Shown here: piece by piece, positions 57,039 through 64,000 of the stretch
Numbering within the stretch: position 1 is the first letter of the stretch
Layout: every line of letters begins with the position of its first letter
Source of the DNA: an uncultured Erythrobacter sp.
GTDB taxonomy: Bacteria > Pseudomonadota > Alphaproteobacteria > Sphingomonadales > Sphingomonadaceae
Direction: 5' to 3'
Assembly (NCBI GenBank): GCA_913055155.1
Contig: CAJXJR010000010.1
Coordinates: 1 to 64,000 of the forward strand
DNA: 64,000 nt
Position numbers and translations under genes: made by a program
Notes under the pieces: generated by a model
What the model saw: only the letters and a program-made list of their open reading frames with translations
What the model was told of the DNA's origin: nothing
Databases searched by the model: none

Positions 57039-58450
57039 CCGGCCGCCACGAGGTGTTCGAACGACTCTGGCAGGAGGCCGGTCTCGGCGCTGATGACCGC
57101 GCGGGCGAAGTGACCATGAGGGGCGACGATCCCGTAGTCCCAAGCAAGCACCGTCTTGGCACGGCCAGCGCCATCGGCCTTGCCCTGCATGGCGCGAGCA
57201 CGGCGGCGGTCTGGAAGGCGCGCAGCGGCAAAGGGCAGGATGTGTCGGTCGACGTCGCGCTCGCCGCCGTGCCGGGCCTGCAGACGATCAATTTCACTCG
57301 CATCGGCCCCCACCCGATGACGGTCGGCCAGATCGTGGACGAGGAAGTCAACTTCTTCCCCACGCGCGACGACCGGCGCATCTTCCTGTGGCGCTTGCCG
57401 ATTTATCCGCACCTCACCCGCCGCCTCTTGCGGGAACTGGATTGCTCCATCCTGCCCTCCTCCATCGCGCGCGCCGTGGCGCAACGCGACGGGGAGGAAC
57501 TGGAAGATGCGATCGCCAGGGCGGGGGCGATCGCTGCCGTGTGCCGCCGCGCGGACGAATGGCGCGTGCACCCGCAAGGCGCATGGCTGCAAAGCCGTCC
57601 AGTAATCGATGTGGTCAAGACCGGCGAGAGCGATCCGGTGCCCCTTACTGCCAGCCCGGCACGCCCACTATCGGGCGTGCGCGTGCTGGATTGCACCCAC
57701 GTGATTGCCGGCCCCACCACCAGCGCTTTGCTTGCCGGCGACGGCGCGGACGTTCTGCGCATTACAAAGCCATGGGCGGACGAGCATCCCGCGCTGACTT
57801 TGGGCACAGGTATGGGCAAGCGCAACGCGGTGCTCGATTACGACCGGGAGGACGACGCAGAGACTTTGCGAGAACTGGCGCGCACCGGCGATGTGCTGGT
57901 GCAATCGTGGCGGCCCGGATCGCTCGATGCCAAGGGCCTCGGCGCCGAGCAGCTGGCCGAAGCTGCGCCAGGGCTGATATATGTCTCGGTCAGCTGCTAT
58001 GGCTCGGAAGGTCCGTGGGCAGGCCGTCGGGGGTTCGAGCAACTGGGCCAGACAGCCTGCGGCCTTGCCGGAGAAGAAGGCACGCCGGAAAAGCCGCGCC
58101 TTGCATCCACCGGGACACTGAATGACTACCTCGTCGCCTATTTTGCCGCCAGCGGCGTAAAGGCCGCGCTGCTGCGCCGCGCCCGCGAAGGGGGTAGCTA
58201 CCACGTTCGCGTCAGCCTGGCGCGCAGTTCGATGTTCGTGCAGGAACTTGGCCCGCTCGATGCAGCGCAGCAGGCAGAGGCACCGGACAAGCTGCCGATG
58301 CCCCCTGCATCTGCATTCTACCAGATGGATTCGATGTACGGACGCCTCACGCTGGCGCGTCCGCCGGTGGAGCTGTCGACAACACCGGCGCATTGGGATT
58401 TGCCCCCGGTCGTGCCGGGCTTCCACCAGCCGGTCTGGCTGGAGCGCTAG
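57035..58450 (+). CDS. CaiB/BaiF-like CoA-transferase with apparently permuted domain order
   Basis: GLALHGASTAAVWKARSGKGQDVSVDVALAA in the N-terminal half and LSGVRVLDCTHVIAGPTTSALLAGDGADVLRITKP from about residue 200; ATGA overlap with CapA. Confidence 0.85.
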   Translation: MTGRHEVFERLWQEAGLGADDRAGEVTMRGDDPVVPSKHRLGTASAIGLALHGASTAAVWKARSGKGQDVSVDVALAAVPGLQTINFTRIGPHPMTVGQIVDEEVNFFPTRDDRRIFLWRLPIYPHLTRRLLRELDCSILPSSIARAVAQRDGEELEDAIARAGAIAAVCRRADEWRVHPQGAWLQSRPVIDVVKTGESDPVPLTASPARPLSGVRVLDCTHVIAGPTTSALLAGDGADVLRITKPWADEHPALTLGTGMGKRNAVLDYDREDDAETLRELARTGDVLVQSWRPGSLDAKGLGAEQLAEAAPGLIYVSVSCYGSEGPWAGRRGFEQLGQTACGLAGEEGTPEKPRLASTGTLNDYLVAYFAASGVKAALLRRAREGGSYHVRVSLARSSMFVQELGPLDAAQQAEAPDKLPMPPASAFYQMDSMYGRLTLARPPVELSTTPAHWDLPPVVPGFHQPVWLER

Positions 58451-58456
58451 CTCCGC

Positions 58457-59659
58457 TCAGGCTGGCGTGACCTTAACCGGCACCGAGGTCGGCCCCAGTT
58501 CGGGCATCATGCCCATCTCGATCTCGCCGGTCAGTTCCACGTGCTTCACCTTCTCCACGAACAGCCGCAGGAAGGTGAGCAGTTCGAAACGCGCGATCGG
58601 CTGGCCGGCGCAGCGGTGCGGACCGCGTCCGAAGGCGATGTGCTTGGAGATGTTGGGCCGTTTGAGGATGAACTCGTCGGGGTCCTCGAACACCGTCTCG
58701 TCGCGATTCGCGGAGGAGTAGAACAACGCAATCGCTTCGCCCGGTCGGATGGTGCGGCCGTGCATCTCGATCTCGGTGTAGCTCGACCGGGCAAAGCCGC
58801 GATAGGGCGTATACATGCGGATGAATTCCTCCGCCGCATGCGGGATCAGCTTGGGGTCGGCGCGCAGCTGCTGCAGCAGATCGGGATCGCGGGCAAGGTG
58901 AACCACCATTGCACCGGTCAGGATCGGTGGCGCCAGCAGCCCGATAACCAGCAGCTGCTGCAGGCAGCCGGTCAGCTTGTCGACATCCAGTTGCTCGCCA
59001 TCGATGGTCTTCGAGGCGAGCAGCGAACTGACCGGGTCGGTCGTGGGATCGCGCGGGTTCTCGGTACGGTCGATGAGGATTTCGCGGCCCAGTTCGCCGA
59101 GATCGCGCGAGATACCCATCAGCACTTCCCGATCGCGGCTCTTGAAGCTTTCGGCATAGATCTGCGCCATGTCGGCCAAGCGCACGATCTGGTCTTCCGT
59201 CATGCCGAACCATTCGCCAAACACATAGCAGGGCAGCGGATTGCCAACATCCACCGTGTAGTCACCGCCGCCCTTGGCAACGAAGGCATCGAGCAGCTTG
59301 TGCGTATGCGCCTCGATGATCGGTTCCAGCTCGGCCACGCGCCGCCCGGAAACCGCGCGTTCCAGCGCCTTGCGATAGGGGGTGTGCTGCGGCGGATCGT
59401 AATGCAACGGCGGGCGGCGCGCGGTGGAGGCGTTGCCCGGCACGATGTTGCGCACGGTCGTGGTGAAGTTCGGATCCTCCAGGATGTTAACGATATCGTC
59501 ATAGCGGGTGGCGACCCAGAAACCGTCGTAGGCATCGCTGTGGGCCATGGGGCATTTCGCCCGCAGCTCACGGAAAAGCGGGTAGGAACTGTCGAAGGTC
59601 TCGGGCTGCAGGGGATCGTATTCGTTGCCGAGATCCTCGGCATATTTGGTTTCACTCAT
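58457..59659 (-). CDS. Cytochrome P450
   Basis: Heme loop IAFGRGPHRCAGQPIARFE, K-helix EEFIR, I-helix VIGLLAPPIL. Confidence 0.94.
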   Translation of the reverse strand: MSETKYAEDLGNEYDPLQPETFDSSYPLFRELRAKCPMAHSDAYDGFWVATRYDDIVNILEDPNFTTTVRNIVPGNASTARRPPLHYDPPQHTPYRKALERAVSGRRVAELEPIIEAHTHKLLDAFVAKGGGDYTVDVGNPLPCYVFGEWFGMTEDQIVRLADMAQIYAESFKSRDREVLMGISRDLGELGREILIDRTENPRDPTTDPVSSLLASKTIDGEQLDVDKLTGCLQQLLVIGLLAPPILTGAMVVHLARDPDLLQQLRADPKLIPHAAEEFIRMYTPYRGFARSSYTEIEMHGRTIRPGEAIALFYSSANRDETVFEDPDEFILKRPNISKHIAFGRGPHRCAGQPIARFELLTFLRLFVEKVKHVELTGEIEMGMMPELGPTSVPVKVTPA

Positions 59660-59735
59660 GTCTTGCTACCTTGCGTTTTCCGTCGCGATCGGCGGACTGC
59701 GCGAATCCGCGCGCCGGTTGACTAGCCTGCTGTGT

Positions 59736-59749
59736 AACCGCATTCACAA
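59736..59749 (+). promoter_or_regulatory. Recurrent motif AACCGCATTCACAA, overlapping palindrome CAACCGGTTG (59747-59756)
   Basis: In the divergent P450/P450 intergenic region. Confidence 0.4.
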
Positions 59750-59938
59750 CCGGTTGAAAGGGGGCACAAGGGCACCGAGAAGGCCAAAAAGCGGGGCCAA
59801 GCCAGTCATGGGGCTGCATTCTTGCCGGCCAGAACTCCCTCGGCGAAGGGGAAAGGCCTTGCCGTAGGAAAGCGCTTTCACTAGCGTGCCGCAAATTCGT
59901 AACCCGACAGCATTCAACCGCATAGTACTGGGGCCGAG

Positions 59939-61147
59939 ATGAGCGACACGCGGACAGCCGATGAATTCGATACCCGGGCCGACTGGGAACCGGTGCGCGC
60001 AGGCCAGGAAGACCCCGTCGATGTCTATGCCCGTTTGCGCGCCGAACACTCGGTCGCCCGCAACGAAGCGTCGCAGGGGCACTGCAACTGGTACGCCTTC
60101 GATGCCGGCGATGTCGCTAGGGTCCTCACAGATTACGAGACCTTCTCCAACGCCGGTCTCGAAGGGGCGGACAGTAAGGGCCGGTATGGCATACCGCTGA
60201 TTCCGATCGAGACAGATCCGCCGCAGCACACCGCCTACAAGGCGCTGCTGTCCAAGATGCTCGCCCCGCGCCGACTGATGCAATACGAGGCGGTGGTGCA
60301 GGCCCATGTCGAGGAAGGGCTGGCCTCGCTGGTTGCCGATGGCGGCGGAGATATCGTCCCGCTCACCACGCAGATCCCGCTCAAGATCTTCTCCCTGCTG
60401 ATGGGAGAGGAGGACATGACCTTCTATGAACTGGCCAGCAAATGGCGCCGCGACCGTGGCGATTCCAGGCTGGGCGATCTGGGGGAGGAAGCCGCGGCAA
60501 ACCGCGTGAACACGCTGGAGCCGCTGAAGGAATTCTGCCGCCAGCGCATCGCCGACGTGCGCAAGAACCCTGGCGAGAACCTCGCCACCGACATCGCCTT
60601 TGGCGAAGTAGACGGCAGGCCCCTGACGGAAGAGGAAATCCTCTCCACCGTCATGTTCATCTTCATCGCTGGACAGCGCACCACCACGGCCGGCATGCAC
60701 GCCGCGATTACCTGTCTGGCCCGCGACCAGGATGCGCAGGAGGTGCTGCGCGCCAACCCGCGCAAGATACCCGGCGCGATCGAGGAATGCCTGCGCCTGC
60801 AGACACCGTTCCATTCGCTGCCGCGCCATTGCACTCGCGATACGAAGCTGGGCGGGCGGCAGTTGCACCGCGGCGACCAGGTCTTCCCGGTCTATGGCGC
60901 GGCCAATGTCGACCCGGCGGCTTTCCCCGAACCGGGCAAGTTCGACATCGACAGGAAGCCCGTTCACTTCGCCTTCGGTCGCGGCCACCACATGTGCGCT
61001 GGCGCCCCGCTGGCGCGGATGGAAATCCGCGTGCTGGTGCAGGAACTGCTGTCCCGCACGAAAAGCTTTTCCATCGCCGAGCCGCCGGTGCGCATGCACT
61101 GGCCGGAGAACGGCTGCGAAGTCCTCAAGATCACCTGCGAAAGTTGA
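59939..61147 (+). CDS. Cytochrome P450
   Basis: Heme loop FAFGRGHHMCAGAPLARME, K-helix EECLR, I-helix FIAGQRTTTAG. Confidence 0.94.
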   Translation: MSDTRTADEFDTRADWEPVRAGQEDPVDVYARLRAEHSVARNEASQGHCNWYAFDAGDVARVLTDYETFSNAGLEGADSKGRYGIPLIPIETDPPQHTAYKALLSKMLAPRRLMQYEAVVQAHVEEGLASLVADGGGDIVPLTTQIPLKIFSLLMGEEDMTFYELASKWRRDRGDSRLGDLGEEAAANRVNTLEPLKEFCRQRIADVRKNPGENLATDIAFGEVDGRPLTEEEILSTVMFIFIAGQRTTTAGMHAAITCLARDQDAQEVLRANPRKIPGAIEECLRLQTPFHSLPRHCTRDTKLGGRQLHRGDQVFPVYGAANVDPAAFPEPGKFDIDRKPVHFAFGRGHHMCAGAPLARMEIRVLVQELLSRTKSFSIAEPPVRMHWPENGCEVLKITCES

Positions 61148-61149
61148 CC

Positions 61150-62346
61150 ATGTCCGCAACCGAAATCACCAAGACCGCCGAATTCAATGCAGCCCAGGCA
61201 TGGGCGCCGGTAAGGGACGGCAGCGCCACCGCTACCGAGGTCTATGCCGAATTGCGTAACCGCTGCCCGGTCGCCCGTGCGCCGGGGGAGGAAAAGCACG
61301 ACATCTGGTACAGCTTCGCCGCTGCCGACGTCGCCCGCATCCTGACCGATCCGGAAACCTTCGCCAGTTCCAGCGAGGTAAAGCGGTTCGGCATGGCGCT
61401 GATCCCGATCGAGACCGATCCGCCCGAACACACCGGCTACAAGGCGCTGTTCAAGGACATGCTGGCGCCGCGCCGCCTGATGAAGTTCGAACAGACGGTC
61501 CGCGATCACGTGGGCAGGGAACTAGACCGATTGATCCCGCTGGGCACGTTCGACATCGCCCCACTGACCGAGGCGGTGCCGCTGCAGATCTTCTCGCAAT
61601 TGCTGGGCGAAGAGAACCTGACCTTCCACGAAATCGATGCCAGGCGGCGCGAGGAGCGTGGTGCGTCCGAACTGGGCAAGCTGGATGGTGAAGCCGCCGA
61701 ACGACGGCGCAATTCGCTCGAGCCGCTGCTGAATTTCTGCCGCGAACGCCTGGCCGCCGTGCGTGAGAATCCCGGCGAGAACCTGGCGACCGATATTGCC
61801 TTCGGCAAGATCGACGGGCGACCCTTGAGCGACCAGGAAATCCTGTCGATCTACATCATGGTCTATATTGCCGGGCATCGCACCACCACCGGCGGATTGC
61901 AGGCGGCGATCCTGCAACTGGGCCAGCACCCGGAAGCGCAAGACGAACTGCGCGCCAACACGCGCAAGATTCCGGCAGCGATCGAGGAGGCCCTGCGCCT
62001 GGAAACGCCGTTTCATGCCCTGCCCCGCCACTGCACGGCCGATACCACGGTTGGCGGACAGGCGATCAGGAAGGGGGACCAGATGTTCCCCTGCTATGGC
62101 GCGGCAAACCTCGATCCGGCGGCTTTCCCTGACCCCGGAAAATTCGATATCGACCGCAAGCCTGCCCACTTCGCCTTCGGCCGCGGCATCCACATGTGCG
62201 CCGGCGCTCCGCTGGCGCGCATGGAAATCCGCGTGCTGGTGGAAGAACTGCTGAAGCGCACGCAGCGCTTCGAACTGGCCGGGCAGCCAGAGCGGCTGGA
62301 ATGGCCCGACAACGGCTGCTCGAGACTGGAAATCACGGTCTCGTAA
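61150..62346 (+). CDS. Cytochrome P450 (tandem paralogue of the preceding gene)
   Basis: MSATEITKTAEFNAAQAWAPVRDG...; heme loop FAFGRGIHMCAGAPLARME, I-helix YIAGHRTTTGG. In frame with ORF 60442-62346, whose upstream part is spurious. Confidence 0.93.
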   Translation: MSATEITKTAEFNAAQAWAPVRDGSATATEVYAELRNRCPVARAPGEEKHDIWYSFAAADVARILTDPETFASSSEVKRFGMALIPIETDPPEHTGYKALFKDMLAPRRLMKFEQTVRDHVGRELDRLIPLGTFDIAPLTEAVPLQIFSQLLGEENLTFHEIDARRREERGASELGKLDGEAAERRRNSLEPLLNFCRERLAAVRENPGENLATDIAFGKIDGRPLSDQEILSIYIMVYIAGHRTTTGGLQAAILQLGQHPEAQDELRANTRKIPAAIEEALRLETPFHALPRHCTADTTVGGQAIRKGDQMFPCYGAANLDPAAFPDPGKFDIDRKPAHFAFGRGIHMCAGAPLARMEIRVLVEELLKRTQRFELAGQPERLEWPDNGCSRLEITVS

Positions 62347-62385
62347 TCGAAGCCCGCAAAGGGTTCATTGAGAGGATCACAAGCA

Positions 62386-63510
62386 ATGACAGGTGTAGTG
62401 CTCGCCACCGGCGACCTGGCGATGGACCGGCCCGATCCGGACACGATCTACGACACCACGCGCGACGTGCTGAGCGCGGCGGACATCACCTTCGGGCAGC
62501 TGGAAATAAACTACGCCAGCCAGGGCACCCGCTTCCCCCAGGCGCGCCATGCGCTGCTGGGCAAGCCGGACGATATCAAGGCCATCGGCCGGGCGGGTTT
62601 CGACGTGATCTCGTTCGCCTCCAACCATTGCATGGATTACGGCAACGAAGCGCTGCTGGAAACGGTCGAGAACCTGGAAGTGCAGGACATTGCCGTTGTC
62701 GGCGCGGGCGAGAACATCGACCGCGCCCGCAAGGCCGCACACTTCACGCTGGAGGACGGCAGCAAGGTCGCCTTCCTCGCCTATTGCTCCATCCTGCCAC
62801 AGGATTACTGGGCGACCGAGCGCCGCCCCGGCTGCGCCCCGATGCGCGCCTTCACCGTCTATGAGCAGGTGGAGCACGACCAACCCGGCACGCCCGCGCG
62901 CATCCACACCTATGCCCACCGCGAGGACCTGGCGGCGATGGAGGCCGACATTCGCGCTGCCAAGGAAGAGGCGGACGTCGTGTTCGTCTCGCATCACTGG
63001 GGCATCCACTTCGTGCAGGCACAATTGGCCGACTACCAGCGCGAAGTCGCCCGCGCGGCGATTGCCGCCGGGGCCGACTGCATCCTTGGCCATCACGCGC
63101 ATATCCTGAAGGGCGCGGAAGTGATCGACGGCAAGCCGGTGTTCTATTCGCTGTGCAACTTCGCGGTGGACCTGCGCATGCCGCCAGACCTGGTGAAATC
63201 GAAGGGATTCCAGGAAATCTTCGTGCTCAATCCGAAGTGGCATCCTTCGGCCGACAAGACCTACAACTTCCCCGACGATTCCCGCCATTCGATGATCGCC
63301 CGCTTCGAGATCGAGAACGGCGAACTCACGCGCGCCGGTTTCCTGCCGATCTTCATTGGCGGAGACTCCGTGCCGCACATCCTGCCCAAGGAAGACCCGC
63401 GCCACGGCGAAGTGGTCGACTACATGGAACTGATTACCGGGGAAGCAGGCCTCAACGCGAAATACCGCAAGGCCGCGGATGGCATGGTGGAGGTTTACGC
63501 GGAGGGCTAG
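62386..63510 (+). CDS. CapA-family (PGA_cap) metallophosphatase-fold protein, no signal peptide
   Basis: MTGVVLATGDLAMDRPDP...TFGQLEINYASQGTRFPQ...ASNHCMDYGNEAL...VSHHWGIHFVQA...ILGHHAHILKGAEV. Confidence 0.9.
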   Translation: MTGVVLATGDLAMDRPDPDTIYDTTRDVLSAADITFGQLEINYASQGTRFPQARHALLGKPDDIKAIGRAGFDVISFASNHCMDYGNEALLETVENLEVQDIAVVGAGENIDRARKAAHFTLEDGSKVAFLAYCSILPQDYWATERRPGCAPMRAFTVYEQVEHDQPGTPARIHTYAHREDLAAMEADIRAAKEEADVVFVSHHWGIHFVQAQLADYQREVARAAIAAGADCILGHHAHILKGAEVIDGKPVFYSLCNFAVDLRMPPDLVKSKGFQEIFVLNPKWHPSADKTYNFPDDSRHSMIARFEIENGELTRAGFLPIFIGGDSVPHILPKEDPRHGEVVDYMELITGEAGLNAKYRKAADGMVEVYAEG

Positions 63511-63532
63511 GCTCCGCCCCAGACCCGCCACG

Positions 63533-64000
63533 TCAGGCGGCGGTCACTCGGATGGGAACGGCAATCGGGCCGATTTCCGGCATCGACGACATCTTCAACT
63601 CGCCCGCCAGTTCCATCGTCCCCACCTTTTCGAGCAGGGTTTCCAGCCCGATAGTCATCTGCAGCCGCGCAATCGGCATCCCTGCGCACTGGTGCGCGCC
63701 CGCCCCGAAGGCGAGGTGCTTGCGGATATTCGGGCGGTCGAGGATGAATTCGTCGGGATTCTCGAACATGCGTTCGTCGCGGTTGGCGCTGGCGAAGGAA
63801 AGGGCAATGGCCTCTCCCGGCACGATCTTGCGGCCATGCCATTCCACCTCGGTCTTCGAGCTGCGGGCGAAGCCGCGATAGGGCGTGTAGAGCCGGACGA
63901 ATTCCTCCATCGCCCGGGCCGATACGGTCGGGTCTTCGCGGTACATGGTGCGCAACCGGTCGAACAGTTCGGGGTGCTCACACAGGTGCACGATCATGCT
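63533..64000 (-). CDS. Cytochrome P450, C-terminal part, runs off right edge
   Basis: EEFVRLYTPYRGFARSSKTEVEWHGR...ANRDERMFENPDEFILDRPNIRKHLAFGAGAHQCAGMPIARLQMTIGLETL. Confidence 0.92.
   Translation of the reverse strand, partial: SMIVHLCEHPELFDRLRTMYREDPTVSARAMEEFVRLYTPYRGFARSSKTEVEWHGRKIVPGEAIALSFASANRDERMFENPDEFILDRPNIRKHLAFGAGAHQCAGMPIARLQMTIGLETLLEKVGTMELAGELKMSSMPEIGPIAVPIRVTAA

Noticed and set aside
60442-61149. N-terminal part of the 634-aa ORF ending in a P450
   Set aside because: Out-of-frame overlap with the P450 at 59939; the real second P450 starts at ATG 61150.
59744-61159. 471-aa minus-strand ORF
   Set aside because: Exactly antisense to the clear P450 at 59939-61147; composition typical of a shadow frame.
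21328-63510. Poly-gamma-glutamate capsule locus, suggested by the CapA domains
   Set aside because: No CapB/CapC/CapD-like genes, no membrane anchors, and the neighbours are all catabolic.
1-64000. CRISPR arrays, tRNA or rRNA genes
   Set aside because: No regularly spaced direct repeats and no tRNA or rRNA-like sequences recognised by eye.

Overview
This 64 kb window is GC-rich and looks like a sphingomonad- or erythrobacter-type alphaproteobacterium; that assignment is inferred from gene style, not tested. The left edge holds the N-terminal part of a very large type I-secreted repeat adhesin. It runs off the window on the minus strand and is absent from the ORF track because it has no stop inside the window. 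Next come an IS6-family insertion sequence and an IS6 remnant in tandem. From about 4.8 kb to the right end the window is a dense catabolic region containing pobA, 7 CaiB/BaiF CoA-transferases, 4 HgdB/BcrC-type 2-hydroxyacyl-CoA dehydratase-family subunits in two pairs, 6 cytochrome P450s (one partial), 3 CapA-like metallophosphatase-fold proteins, TonB/TRAP/MFS transporters, several exported hydrolases, an acyl-CoA ligase, an acyl-CoA dehydrogenase, an SDR and MmgE/PrpD. The best candidate for an undescribed system is the tightly overlapped operon at 15.2-25.1 kb (TonB receptor > CapA-like > DctQ > DctM > HgdB-short > HgdB-long > DctP > CaiB) together with a second HgdB-pair/CaiB/SDR/ACAD operon at 33.6-40.8 kb. 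In each HgdB pair one subunit appears to have lost the expected iron-sulfur cysteines, and no ATP-dependent activator gene is visible. Two recurrent intergenic motifs (ATACG-N4-CGTAT and AACCGnTTyCACAA-like) appear to tie the mini-operons into regulons. All family calls come from reading the translated sequence; no database search was possible.
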